Shown: one piece after another, positions 15,225 through 23,562 of the stretch
How positions within the stretch are numbered: position 1 is the stretch's first letter
How the letters are laid out: every line of letters starts with the position of its first letter
Origin: VRUE01 sp963695835
GTDB lineage: Bacteria > Actinomycetota > Thermoleophilia > Solirubrobacterales > 70-9
Assembly (NCBI GenBank): GCA_963695835.1
Contig: CAVOHR010000002.1
Location: forward strand, 510,690 to 574,689
Length of the DNA stretch: 64,000 bases
Direction: 5' to 3'
Made by a program: the position numbers and the translations under genes
The notes under the pieces: model-generated
The model's database searches: none
What the model saw: only the letters and a program-made list of their open reading frames with translations
Told to the model about the DNA's origin: nothing

Positions 15225-16591
15225 ACGTGCTCGATCTCACCCTGCGCGGCCAGGCGGCGGCGGTCGCCGCCGGCGACGTCGGCCCCTCCGAGCTGCTCGA
15301 CGCCGCCCTGGCCCGGATCGAGGAGCGCAACCCGGCGCTGAACGCGGTGGTCGAGACCTTCCCCGAGCGCTCGCGCGAGATGGCCGCCGCGGCGCCCGAC
15401 GGGCCGCTGCGGGGCGTGCCGGTCGTGATCAAGGACGAGTGGCCGCTGCCCTGGCGGGCGCAGCGCTTCGGCGCCGCCGAGCTGATGGCGCCGACCGCGC
15501 CGGGCGAGTCGGGCCCCTACCGCGCCCTGCGCGACGCCGGCGCGACGATCGTCGGGGTCGGCAACATGCACGAGCTGGGCGCCGGCAGCACCGGCAACGT
15601 CTCCTTCTACGGCCCCTGCCGCAACCCCTGGGACGGCGAGCGCTGTCCGGGCGGCTCCTCGAGCGGCCCGGCGGCCTCGGTCGCGGCGCGCCTGGTCGCC
15701 GGCGCGGTCGGCGCCGACGGGGTCGGCTCGGTCCGCTTCCCCGCCGCCTACTGCGGCCTGACCGGCCTCAAGCCGACCTTCGGCCGCGCGGCGATGGAGG
15801 GCCACCACATGGCGCCGGTGACGACGACGATCGTCTCCGGTCCGCTCTGCGCCGACGCCGCCGACTGCCGCCTGCTCGGCTCGGTCCTGTTCGGCGAGGA
15901 GCTGGCCGCCGGCGATGCCTCCGGGCTGCGGATCGGGGTCGTCCGCGACGCGGTCTCCGAGGACGTGACGGCGGAGGTGCGCGAGGCCTGCGAGACGGCG
16001 ATCGAGGCGCTGCGCGCCGAGACGGGAGGCGCGGTCTCCGAGGTCTCGCTGCCCGACCTCGACGCCTCGGCGCTTGCGGCGATCCTGATCATCAACGGCG
16101 AGAGCCTCAACGGGACGACGCCGGAGCGGCTCAACCGGATGCACCCGGAGATCGGCCCGATCGCCCGCGGCACGCTCAAGTACCGGATGCTGCTGCCGGC
16201 CGCCGCGACGGTGCAGGCCGGCCGGGTGCGGACGATGATGCGGCGGCGGCTCGCCTCCCTCTACGAGGAGGTCGACGTGCTCGCCTGGCCAACCGTCCCG
16301 GCACCGGCGCCGCCGCTGGCGGCGCCGCTGGTCGAGCTGCCCTCGGGCACGCGCACGGCCGACCAGGCCAACGTGCGCGGCGCCGGACTCGCCAACCTGA
16401 CGGGAGTCCCGGCGATCAGCGTCCCGGTCGGCCTCGGTTCCGAGCGCCTGCCGATCGCCCTGCAGCTGCAGGCGGCCTGGGGGCGCGACGAGCTGCTGCT
16501 CGACGCCGCCGAGGCGCTGGAGCGCGCCAACGGCCGGCGCTGGGTCGAATCGAGGCCGCCGCTCGCCGAGGCCGAGCCGACGGGGGCCTAG
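15221..16591 (+). CDS. amidase signature family hydrolase
   Basis: A 456-residue amidase-signature enzyme related to GatA/AtzE. The Ser-cisSer-Lys triad is present: Lys in VVIKDEWPL, cis-Ser in CPGGSSSGPAASVAA, and the nucleophile Ser in GADGVGSVRFPAAYCG. The first G of the common DTGGS is replaced (DGVGS), but the serine remains. Its GTG start overlaps the small AtzG-like gene, suggesting a two-subunit hydrolase. The substrate is an amide or a biuret-like compound, not determined. The next gene begins directly after its stop, so it lies in one operon with the ABC exporter. Confidence 0.88.
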   Translation: MNVLDLTLRGQAAAVAAGDVGPSELLDAALARIEERNPALNAVVETFPERSREMAAAAPDGPLRGVPVVIKDEWPLPWRAQRFGAAELMAPTAPGESGPYRALRDAGATIVGVGNMHELGAGSTGNVSFYGPCRNPWDGERCPGGSSSGPAASVAARLVAGAVGADGVGSVRFPAAYCGLTGLKPTFGRAAMEGHHMAPVTTTIVSGPLCADAADCRLLGSVLFGEELAAGDASGLRIGVVRDAVSEDVTAEVREACETAIEALRAETGGAVSEVSLPDLDASALAAILIINGESLNGTTPERLNRMHPEIGPIARGTLKYRMLLPAAATVQAGRVRTMMRRRLASLYEEVDVLAWPTVPAPAPPLAAPLVELPSGTRTADQANVRGAGLANLTGVPAISVPVGLGSERLPIALQLQAAWGRDELLLDAAEALERANGRRWVESRPPLAEAEPTGA

Positions 16592-17563
16592 ATGGCGGCG
16601 GCGATCGTCGTCGAGGGGATCGAGCGTGCCTTCGGCGATGTGCTCGCGGTCCAGGGCGTCGACCTCGAGGTCGACGAGGGCGAGATCTACGGCTTCCTCG
16701 GCCCCAACGGCGCCGGCAAGACGACGACCGTGCGGATGCTGACCACGCTGCTGCTGCCGACCGGCGGCCGGGCGACCGTCGCCGGGCACGACGTGGTCGG
16801 CGAGGCGCGCGCCGTCCGCGCCTCGATCGGCGTCGCCCTGCAGGAGGCGGCGCTCGACCCGCTGATGACCGGCCGCGAGCTGATCCGCCTTCAGGCGACG
16901 CTGCAGGGCCTGCCCGGCGCCGAGGGCCGGCAGCGCGCCGACGACCTGCTCGAGCGGGTCGACCTGGCGGCGGCGGCCGACCGCCGGGTCGGCACCTACT
17001 CGGGCGGCATGCAGCGCCGCCTCGACCTCGCCGCGGCGCTGGTCCACGAACCGCGCGTGCTGTTCCTCGACGAGCCGACCACCGGCCTCGATCCGGTCAG
17101 CAGGAAAACGATCTGGGAGGAGGTGCGGGCGCTCAACGACGACGGCACCACGGTCTTCCTCACCACCCAGTACCTCGAGGAGGCCGACCAGCTCGCCGAC
17201 AACGTCGGCATCATCGATGACGGCAGGATCGTCGCCGAGGGCACTCCGAAGTCACTGAAAACGGAAATCGGCCACCCCCACATCCGACTCCAGCTCGAGC
17301 AGGGGTCGGTCGCCGAGGCGGAGGAGGTCTGCGGGCGGATCGGCCACCTGCTGCCGCCGGTCGACGGCCGCACCGTGCTGGTCGAGGTCGAGGGCGGCGC
17401 GGCCGACATCCCGCGCGTCGTGCGAGCGCTCGACGAGGTCGGGATCGAGGTCGGCTCGCTCGAGCTCGTCCACCCGACCCTCGACGACGTCTTCGTCGCC
17501 AAGACCGGACACCACCTCCAGAAAAAGGTTCCGACCACTTCCTCTGCTCCCGCAAATGCCTGA
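16592..17563 (+). CDS. ABC exporter ATPase (DrrA-like)
   Basis: A 323-residue ATP-binding subunit. Walker A is GPNGAGKTTT, the signature is YSGGMQRRLDLA, Walker B is VLFLDEPTTGLD, and the switch region is TTQYLEEADQLAD. The TTQYLEEAD string and the C-terminal extension of about 80 residues are typical of DrrA-type drug or lipid exporters. The ATG abuts the amidase stop; the 3' end overlaps the permease gene by 8 bp. It powers the two permeases that follow. The cargo is unknown. Confidence 0.92.
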   Translation: MAAAIVVEGIERAFGDVLAVQGVDLEVDEGEIYGFLGPNGAGKTTTVRMLTTLLLPTGGRATVAGHDVVGEARAVRASIGVALQEAALDPLMTGRELIRLQATLQGLPGAEGRQRADDLLERVDLAAAADRRVGTYSGGMQRRLDLAAALVHEPRVLFLDEPTTGLDPVSRKTIWEEVRALNDDGTTVFLTTQYLEEADQLADNVGIIDDGRIVAEGTPKSLKTEIGHPHIRLQLEQGSVAEAEEVCGRIGHLLPPVDGRTVLVEVEGGAADIPRVVRALDEVGIEVGSLELVHPTLDDVFVAKTGHHLQKKVPTTSSAPANA

Positions 17564-18401
17564 GGAGGTGGAGATGGAGGGGGATCTGCTCCCGCGGTCG
17601 GAGGTGGTCGGGGGTGCCGCGGGCCTCGCGGTCGACGCCCGTGTGGTGCGCGCGCTCGGCATGCGCTCGATCCGCCAGACCTTCCGCCGGCCGCAGCTGA
17701 TGGCGCCGATCGTCGTCTTCCCGACGCTGCTCCTGGCGATCCAGACCGGCGGCGCCGGCGCCGCCGTCAGCCTGCCCGGCTTCCCGCCGGTGCAGAGCTT
17801 CCTCCAGTTCATGCTCGCCGGGGCGATGATGCAGTCGCTGATGCTGGCCGGCAACAGCGGCGGGATCGCGATGGCGGTCGACATCGAGATGGGCTTCACC
17901 GACCGGCTCTTCGCGGCGCCGATCTCGCGCTTCACGATCGTCCTCGGCCGGCTCGCCGGCACCGCGGCGCTGGGCCTCTTCTCGGCGCTCTGGTTCCTGG
18001 CGATCGGGCTGGTCTTCGGCGCCCGGATCGAGAGCGGCGTCGCGGGAGCGCTGATCGCGATCGCCCTGGTCACCGCCTCGGCGCTGGCGGTCGGCGGAAT
18101 CGGCGCGGCGATCGCCCTGCGGACCGGCAGCGCCAGCGTCGTCCAGGGGCTCTTCCCGCTGGTCCTGGTCGTCCTCTTCCTCTCCTCGGCGTTCTTCCCG
18201 GTGGACCTGATGATCCAGCCGGCCCAGGCGATCGCCGAATACAACCCGCTGAGCTTCGTCGTCGACGGGATCCGCAACCCGATGATCTCCGGGATCAGCG
18301 CCTCCGACCTGCTCGACGCGGCGCTGGCGATCGCCGCGATCGCCGTCCTCGGCCTGGCGCTGAGCGCGCGCGCATTGAGACACAGGCTCAAGGTGGGATG
18401 A
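17556..18401 (+). CDS. ABC-2 type permease (DrrB-like), first subunit
   Basis: A 281-residue integral membrane protein of the ABC-2 family. A cytoplasmic N-terminus (about 50 residues) precedes six hydrophobic segments, and the loop MAVDIEMGFTDRLFAAPISR is the conserved cytoplasmic coupling region seen in DrrB. PLSFVVDGIRNPM is another family motif near the C-terminus. It overlaps the ATPase gene by 8 bp and is followed by a second permease, so the transporter is probably a heterodimer of permeases. Confidence 0.88.
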   Translation: MPEEVEMEGDLLPRSEVVGGAAGLAVDARVVRALGMRSIRQTFRRPQLMAPIVVFPTLLLAIQTGGAGAAVSLPGFPPVQSFLQFMLAGAMMQSLMLAGNSGGIAMAVDIEMGFTDRLFAAPISRFTIVLGRLAGTAALGLFSALWFLAIGLVFGARIESGVAGALIAIALVTASALAVGGIGAAIALRTGSASVVQGLFPLVLVVLFLSSAFFPVDLMIQPAQAIAEYNPLSFVVDGIRNPMISGISASDLLDAALAIAAIAVLGLALSARALRHRLKVG

Positions 18402-18426
18402 ACACCGAGCGAGCGAGGGGTGAATC

Positions 18427-19209
18427 GTGCTAGTGCTGCCGGCCTGGCGAGCCAACCTGGCGATGATCGCGGCATTGATGGCGCGCGCTCGCAACGAGCT
18501 GCTGCGGGTGCCCGGCGCGGCGATCCCCGGCGTGCTGGCGCCGACCATCTTCTTCCTCGGACTGAACGGCGTCTTCGGCGCCCTCACCCACCTCAACGGC
18601 TTCACCACCGGCAGCTACGAGAGCTTCATCGTGCCGGTCAGCATGCTTCAGGGCGCCGGCTTCACCGGCGCCGCCGCCGGGGTCAACCTGGCGCGCGACT
18701 TCGAGCAGGGCTGGGTCGACCGCCTGCTCGTCTCCCCCGCCCCGCGCTGGGTGCTGCTCGCCGGCACGGTGCTGGCGGCCAGCGTCCGCTCGCTGATTCC
18801 CGCCACCTTCGTCCTCGCCATCGCCCTCCTGCTCGGCGCCGCCTGGCCGGGCGTCGACGGGCTGCTCGTCACCTACTTCATGGTCGCCGCGATGGCCGCC
18901 GTCGCCGCCTGCTGGGGCTCGATGCTGGCGCTGCGCTTCAAGAGCCAGTCGGCGGCGCCGCTGATGCAGGCGGGGACGATGGCGGTGATCCTGACCACGA
19001 CCGCCTACGCGCCGCTCGCCCTGCTGCAGGGCTGGCTTCAGGACGCCGCCCGGATCAACCCGGTCACCCAGGTCGTCGATGCCGCCCGCCAGGGCTTCGT
19101 CGGCGGCGTCGGCTGGGCCGAAACCTGGCCCGGCATCGTCGCCCTGCTCGGGATGCTCGCCCTGCTCGGCGCCCTCGCCCTGCGCGAGATGCGCCGCACC
19201 GCACTCTGA
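18427..19209 (+). CDS. ABC-2 type permease, second subunit
   Basis: A 260-residue six-helix membrane protein. It contains the coupling loop LARDFEQGWVDRLLVSPAPR, parallel to the loop of the first permease, and the C-terminal motif INPVTQVVDAARQGFVGG. GTG at 18427 lies downstream of GAGGGG. It is the last gene of the amidase-ABC operon; the next 157 bp hold the promoter region of the toxin-antitoxin-like pair. It probably pairs with the permease at 17556-18401 to form the export channel. Confidence 0.88.
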   Translation: MLVLPAWRANLAMIAALMARARNELLRVPGAAIPGVLAPTIFFLGLNGVFGALTHLNGFTTGSYESFIVPVSMLQGAGFTGAAAGVNLARDFEQGWVDRLLVSPAPRWVLLAGTVLAASVRSLIPATFVLAIALLLGAAWPGVDGLLVTYFMVAAMAAVAACWGSMLALRFKSQSAAPLMQAGTMAVILTTTAYAPLALLQGWLQDAARINPVTQVVDAARQGFVGGVGWAETWPGIVALLGMLALLGALALREMRRTAL

Positions 19210-19292
19210 CCGAGAAAGCGACGCGGCCTCTTCTCGACGAGGCAAAGCCGGGCGGCGAACGGGTCCGCGGGGCTGACCTGCGCCGCTAGACG

Positions 19293-19320
19293 GCTTTCAA
19301 CTTCAGCTTGAAAATTGAAG
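19293..19320. promoter_or_regulatory. AT-rich inverted-repeat region upstream of the toxin-antitoxin-like pair
   Basis: The stretch contains TTCAA-CTTCAGC-TTGAA and a second overlapping TTGAA, in an otherwise GC-rich region. It lies about 50 bp before the antitoxin start. Such nested repeats are typical of autoregulated antitoxin promoters. No exact promoter is assigned. Confidence 0.4.
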
Positions 19321-19366
19321 GTTGCGCCGGTAGCCTGCTGCGTGGGTCAACCAGGAGAAAAGCCCC

Positions 19367-19822
19367 GTGAATCCAACCCGAGAGCTAGACACAGCCGAGC
19401 GCATCGCGCGCGACATCGCAGAACTCGACGAACTGGAGAATGCGCTCGCGCGAAACAAAGACGCGCGTCTCAGGGTGGTCCGCATCCGCCGCCGCCGCTT
19501 GGCCGAGGCACCCTCCGTGCGCCTTTCGGTCGCCGGCAAGCTCTTGAACCTCTCTGTGCCGACGATCCGTGCCTGGATCGACCGCGGCCTGCTGGAGGAG
19601 CCCAGCGGCTCCTCGCCGCGGCGGATAACGCTCCAGAGCGTGTTGGAGGTTCGCCCGCTCGTCCTCGAGCTTCGAGCGCTGGGCCGTGACCGCAACCTGC
19701 TCGAGGCTGTCCTCTCCCAGGTCGAAGATGAACGCACCCTGTCCGACCGCAAGCTGCGCAAGTCGCTCGATGAGATGCGCAGCGGGAAGCTGATCGACAT
19801 CACGCCCCGCAGCGGCGCGTGA
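19367..19822 (+). CDS. putative antitoxin with MerR-like winged helix
   Basis: A 151-residue DNA-binding-like protein. The middle (residues about 50-75) reads SVRLSVAGKLLNLSVPTIRA followed by WIDRGLL, the pattern of a MerR/excisionase-type winged helix that recognises DNA. The N-terminal 45 residues are highly charged and the C-terminal 60 residues are helical. GTG at 19367 follows AGGAGA. Its stop overlaps the next gene (GTGA), whose product looks like a RelE/ParE-type toxin, so I read it as the antitoxin. This pairing is inferred from size, order and overlap. Confidence 0.6.
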   Translation: MNPTRELDTAERIARDIAELDELENALARNKDARLRVVRIRRRRLAEAPSVRLSVAGKLLNLSVPTIRAWIDRGLLEEPSGSSPRRITLQSVLEVRPLVLELRALGRDRNLLEAVLSQVEDERTLSDRKLRKSLDEMRSGKLIDITPRSGA

Positions 19823-20265
19823 GCTATCGGGTCAGCATCACGCCGACCGGCCAACGAAGCGTCGATGCATTGCGCGGCAAGGCCCGCAAGTCCTTCGACG
19901 CCGCCGTCCAACGCCTTTCCTCCGAAGGATGCGTGGCAGGCGACTACCGGCTCTCCGGCGAGAGCGTCGATCACATCTGCTCGATCCAGCTCTACGGACG
20001 GCACCGCACCCTCGTCTGCTTCCCCGACGACGAGAGCGTGGTCGTTCTCCTCGTCGGGGAGCATCTCGACGGCGACCCGGAGCTCGATGTCTACCGCGGC
20101 CTCTACCGCCTACTGGAGCTACCCGAGCCATCAACCAAACGCACGAAACCCCCCTGCTGCGACAAGACCGGCGAGCCGCCCGTCGATCCCGACCTGCTCG
20201 ACCGTTTCCGGGACAAGGCCAGAGAGCTGAACCGGAGAGGCCGACGGGCCAAACCTTCCCGCTGA
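19819..20265 (+). CDS. putative RelE/ParE-fold toxin
   Basis: A 148-residue protein. The first 100 residues show the RelE/ParE-like pattern: SYRVSITPTGQRSVDAL, a helix, then strands ending in YGRHRTLVCFPDDESVVVLL. The usual short core (about 90 residues) is extended by a 45-residue basic tail with two adjacent cysteines (PPCCDKTG). GTG at 19819 overlaps the preceding antitoxin-like gene. If active it would be a ribosome-dependent RNase or gyrase poison. The key residues differ between members, so I cannot confirm activity. Confidence 0.6.
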   Translation: MSYRVSITPTGQRSVDALRGKARKSFDAAVQRLSSEGCVAGDYRLSGESVDHICSIQLYGRHRTLVCFPDDESVVVLLVGEHLDGDPELDVYRGLYRLLELPEPSTKRTKPPCCDKTGEPPVDPDLLDRFRDKARELNRRGRRAKPSR

Positions 20266-20304
20266 TTGAGCGCGGCCTCGCCAACCCCACTTGGGGAACG
20301 GCCG

Positions 20305-20523
20305 CTATTTGTAGCGGTAGGTGATGCGGCCGCGGTCGAGGTCGTAGGGCGAGAGCTCGATCTTCACGCGGTCGCCCGGCAGGATGCGGATGTAGTGGCG
20401 GCGCATCTTGCCGGAGATGTGGCCGAGCACCTCGTGGTCGTTGTCGAGCTTGACGCGGAACATCGTGTTCGGGAGGGCCTCGGTGATCTCGCCCTCCATC
20501 TCGATCTTCTCCTCTTTGGCCAT
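20305..20523 (-). CDS. infA: translation initiation factor IF-1
   Basis: A complete 72-residue IF-1. The single S1/OB-fold domain is intact (MAKEEKIEMEGEITEALPN and the MRRHYIRILPGDRVKIELSP motif). IF-1 sits in the ribosomal A site during initiation. Length and sequence are normal. It stands alone here, between the toxin-like gene and cca, rather than in the usual rpmJ-rpsM cluster, with 38 bp of intergenic DNA on the toxin side. Confidence 0.97.
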   Translation of the reverse strand: MAKEEKIEMEGEITEALPNTMFRVKLDNDHEVLGHISGKMRRHYIRILPGDRVKIELSPYDLDRGRITYRYK

Positions 20524-20550
20524 GCGGCGGGAAGGCTACCCCACGCGGGG

Positions 20551-21984
20551 TCAGCCGCGCACCCGGCGGGCCCGTTCGAGCGCCTCGGCGCGGCTGCTCA
20601 CCTCGCCGGCGTACTGGGCCGCCTCCAGCTCGGAGAGCAGTTCGCCCAGCTCCGGCCCGGGCTCGATTCCCAGCTCAGCTGCCAGCTCGTCGCCGCGCAG
20701 CAGCGGCGGCGGCGGGCCGTCGCGGCGCCAGTCGAGTGCCGCCGCCAGCATCTCCCGCGCCAGCCGCAGGTGGGCCTCGATCGCCTCCTTGGTCGCGAAC
20801 GGGCCGCTGCCGCGGGCCGAGAGGCGGTCGGCGACCGTGAGCAGGGTGACGTCGGCGGCGACCGGCTCGGTCGCCCGCAGGTACTCATGCACGCGCCGCG
20901 GCGGCAGCGGCGCCTCGTGGACCATGAAGCCGAGCCGCAGGTGGTGCAGCGTCAGGCCCCGCAGCTGGGTCGTCAGCCGCCGGCTCGCCCGCAGCCGGCG
21001 GCAGATCGCGGCGACGAGCTCGGCCCCGACGCTGTCGTGGCCGATGAAGGTGACGTAGCCCTCGCGCTCGCCGCGCGTCGCCGGCTTGCCGATGTCGTGC
21101 AGGAGAGCGCCGAAGCGCAACGCCGTGCCGCGGCTCGTCTCGTCGGCGAGCGGCTCGTCGAGCAGGGCGCGAGCCTCGCCGGCCCGCTCGCCGGCGAAGC
21201 GCTCCAGGTCGCGCTCGACCTCGAGCGTGCGCTCCAGCACAGCCAGCGTGTGGCCGTGCACGTCGAGGTGGTGGTTGGGTCCCTGCTCGACGCCGCGCAG
21301 AGCCTCGACCTCGGGCAGGACGACCGCCGTCAGGCCCAGCTCGTCGAGCAGGGCGAGGCCGCGCAGCGGGTCGGGGCCGCCGAGCAGGCGGCGCAGCTCG
21401 GCGAGCTGCCGCTCGCCGGCGGGCTCGGCGGCGCGGCTCGCTTCGGAGCGGGCGAGGGCGGCGGTGTCCCGGTCGACCTTCAGGGCGAGGTCGGCGGCGA
21501 TCCGGGCGCCACGCAGCAGCCGCAGCGGATCGGCGGCGAAGCTGCCCTCGCCGACGACCCGCAGCCGCCGCCGCTCGAGATCGGCGAGGCCGCCGAAGGG
21601 ATCGAGCATCTCACCGCCGGCGAGCGGCACGGCGACGGCGCCGAGGGTGAAGTCGCGGGCCGCCAGGTCGGCCTCGATCGTCTCGCCGCGCAGCGCCGTG
21701 GCGTCGAGCTGCCAGGAGCGGTCGGCGGCGACCGCGCGCCAGGTCGCGAACTCGGCCGAAAGCTCGAAGGCGTGGCCGTCGCCCGCGTCGGCGACCGCCT
21801 TCGCCGCCGCGGCCGGGTCGCCGGCGACCGCCAGGTCGAGATCGGTCACCTCGCGGTCCAGCGCGGCGTCGCGCACCGCGCCGCCGGCGATCCATGCCTG
21901 CGGGCCGTCCGCCAGCGCCCGCCGCGCCAGGCCGACCAGCGGCGCCGCGGCGAGGCGCTCGCCGAGACGTCGCTCCGCGCTCAC
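20551..21984 (-). CDS. cca: CCA-adding enzyme / poly(A) polymerase family nucleotidyltransferase with HD domain
   Basis: A 477-residue class II tRNA nucleotidyltransferase-family protein. The catalytic motif is WIAGGAVRDAALDREVTDLDL (GGxVRD followed by DxD). RDFTLGAVAV and the DPLRLLRGARIAADL motif follow, then an HD-type domain (LLHDIGKPATR and HHLRLGF). It should repair or build the tRNA 3'-CCA end. GTG at 21984 overlaps the alr stop (GTGA), so the two are co-translated. The HD domain suggests added phosphohydrolase activity, as in E. coli Cca. Confidence 0.88.
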   Translation of the reverse strand: MSAERRLGERLAAAPLVGLARRALADGPQAWIAGGAVRDAALDREVTDLDLAVAGDPAAAAKAVADAGDGHAFELSAEFATWRAVAADRSWQLDATALRGETIEADLAARDFTLGAVAVPLAGGEMLDPFGGLADLERRRLRVVGEGSFAADPLRLLRGARIAADLALKVDRDTAALARSEASRAAEPAGERQLAELRRLLGGPDPLRGLALLDELGLTAVVLPEVEALRGVEQGPNHHLDVHGHTLAVLERTLEVERDLERFAGERAGEARALLDEPLADETSRGTALRFGALLHDIGKPATRGEREGYVTFIGHDSVGAELVAAICRRLRASRRLTTQLRGLTLHHLRLGFMVHEAPLPPRRVHEYLRATEPVAADVTLLTVADRLSARGSGPFATKEAIEAHLRLAREMLAAALDWRRDGPPPPLLRGDELAAELGIEPGPELGELLSELEAAQYAGEVSSRAEALERARRVRG

Positions 21985-23090
21985 CGCGCTTCCCTCGGCA
22001 CCCGGGCGGAGATCCCGCAGGTGATCTCGTAGTTGATCGTCCCGAGCCTGGCGGCAAGGTCCTCGGCGCGGACCTCCTCCTCGCCCTGGGCGCCGATCAG
22101 GACCGCCTCGTCGCCCGGCTCGACCTCGCCGCCGGGCCCGAGGTCGATCGTCACGTTGTCCATCGAGACCGTGCCGACGAGCGGATACCGGCGCCCGCGA
22201 ACCAGCACCTCGGCGTTGTTGGAGAGACCGCGCCGCACCCCGTCGCCGTAGCCGAGCGGCAGCACGCCGACACGGGTGCGGCGCTCGGCCTTCCACCGCT
22301 GCCCGTAGCCGGCGCTGTCGCCGGGCCCGAACGTCTTCACGTCGGCGACGTAGGAGCGCAGCGAGAGGGCGGGGCGCAGGCCGCGCTCGGCCGGGTCGCC
22401 CTGGAACGGGTCGAGGCCGTAGACGGCGACGCCGCAGCGCGCCATGTCGAAGTGGGAGCGGCGGTCGCGGAAGACGGCGGCGCTGTTGGCGGCGTGGACG
22501 AGGATCCGGGGGAACTCGGCGCGCGCCGCGGCGGCGACGGCGTCGAAGCGGCCGAGCTGCTCGTCGAAGAAGCGAGAGTCCGGTTCGTCGGCGGTCGCGA
22601 AATGGGTCCAGACGCCGGCCGGCTCGAGGTCGGGGTTGCCGGCGCAGTCCCGCAGCAGGTCGATCACCTCCTCCGCCTCGCGGTTGCCGAGCCGGCCCAT
22701 GCCGCTGTCGTGCTTGACGTGGACACGGGCCGGGCGGCCCTGCGCCCGCGCGCGGGCGGCGACCAGGTCGAGGAAGCCGCGTCTCCAGACGGCGATCTCC
22801 GACCCCGCGGCAAGAGCCGTATCCAGCTCCTCCCCGGTGAGCGCCCCCATGGTCAGCAGCGGCACGTGCGGCAGGCGCCGGCCGATCGCCTCGGCCTCGC
22901 TCGCAGTCGCCACCGCCAGCCTCGTCGCTCCGCCTTCCAGCGCCGTCTCGGCGCAGCGGTCGGCGCCGTGCCCGTAGCCGTCGGCCTTGACCACCGCGCA
23001 CAGCTCCGGCCCCTCCCCCAGCTCGCCCTTCAGCCGGGCGCAGTTGTCCCGCACGGCGCCGAGGTCGATCCGGGCAACCGCCCGCACCAT
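21981..23090 (-). CDS. alr: alanine racemase
   Basis: A 369-residue PLP enzyme converting L- to D-alanine for peptidoglycan. The PLP lysine is in AVVKADGYGHGAD, and the catalytic Tyr on the opposite face is in SAGYGQRWKAERRTRV. The C-terminal beta domain includes VSMDNVTIDLG. The length is normal. It lies between the CBS-domain gene (2 bp gap) and cca (4-bp overlap). Alr close to nnr and glmS recalls the order of the mycobacterial chromosome. The enzyme is expected to be cytoplasmic and dimeric. Confidence 0.95.
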   Translation of the reverse strand: MVRAVARIDLGAVRDNCARLKGELGEGPELCAVVKADGYGHGADRCAETALEGGATRLAVATASEAEAIGRRLPHVPLLTMGALTGEELDTALAAGSEIAVWRRGFLDLVAARARAQGRPARVHVKHDSGMGRLGNREAEEVIDLLRDCAGNPDLEPAGVWTHFATADEPDSRFFDEQLGRFDAVAAAARAEFPRILVHAANSAAVFRDRRSHFDMARCGVAVYGLDPFQGDPAERGLRPALSLRSYVADVKTFGPGDSAGYGQRWKAERRTRVGVLPLGYGDGVRRGLSNNAEVLVRGRRYPLVGTVSMDNVTIDLGPGGEVEPGDEAVLIGAQGEEEVRAEDLAARLGTINYEITCGISARVPREAR

Positions 23091-23092
23091 GG

Positions 23093-23551
23093 CTACTCGA
23101 CCAGCGCCGCCAGCGCGTCTGCCCGGGTGACCAGGCCGGCGAGGCGGCCGTCGCCGTCGACCACCGGCAGGTGATTGTGATGCTCGTCGGCAATCGTCTT
23201 CGCCACGGTCTCGGCGTCGTCGTCACCGCGGACGACGACCGGGTCGGCGGTCATCAGCTCCGAGACCTTGGTCGCGAAGGCCTTTTCGAGCCGCTTCTCG
23301 AAGCCCTTCATCGAACCGACGAAGACGATGCCGCCCATGATGTTGAGGTAGTGCGGCAGGTGCAGGTCGGATTCCTCCTCGCTGAGGATCAGGTCCGCCT
23401 CGCTGACGATCCCGACCACGCGGCGTTCCTCGTCGACCACGGGGATCGCGCCCTTGTCGGTCATGGCGAGCAGCTCGATCGCGTTGCGCGCGTCGGCGTC
23501 GGGCGAGACGGCCGGAACCTCGGCGTCCATGATCTCGGCGGCGGTCTTCAT
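23093..23551 (-). CDS. CBS-domain pair protein
   Basis: A 152-residue protein made of two CBS domains. The first carries DKGAIPVVDEERRVVGIVSE; the second carries VSELMTADPVVVRGDDDAE and HHNHLPVVDGDGRLAGLVTR. CBS pairs bind adenosine nucleotides and act as energy sensors. The linker (LHLPHYLNIMGGIVFVGSMK) is of the kind found in small stand-alone bacterial CBS proteins. ATG at 23551 lies 11 bp after nnr, and alr follows 2 bp downstream. The target is not known. Confidence 0.85.
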   Translation of the reverse strand: MKTAAEIMDAEVPAVSPDADARNAIELLAMTDKGAIPVVDEERRVVGIVSEADLILSEEESDLHLPHYLNIMGGIVFVGSMKGFEKRLEKAFATKVSELMTADPVVVRGDDDAETVAKTIADEHHNHLPVVDGDGRLAGLVTRADALAALVE

Positions 23552-23562
23552 CTCTGGCGAGA

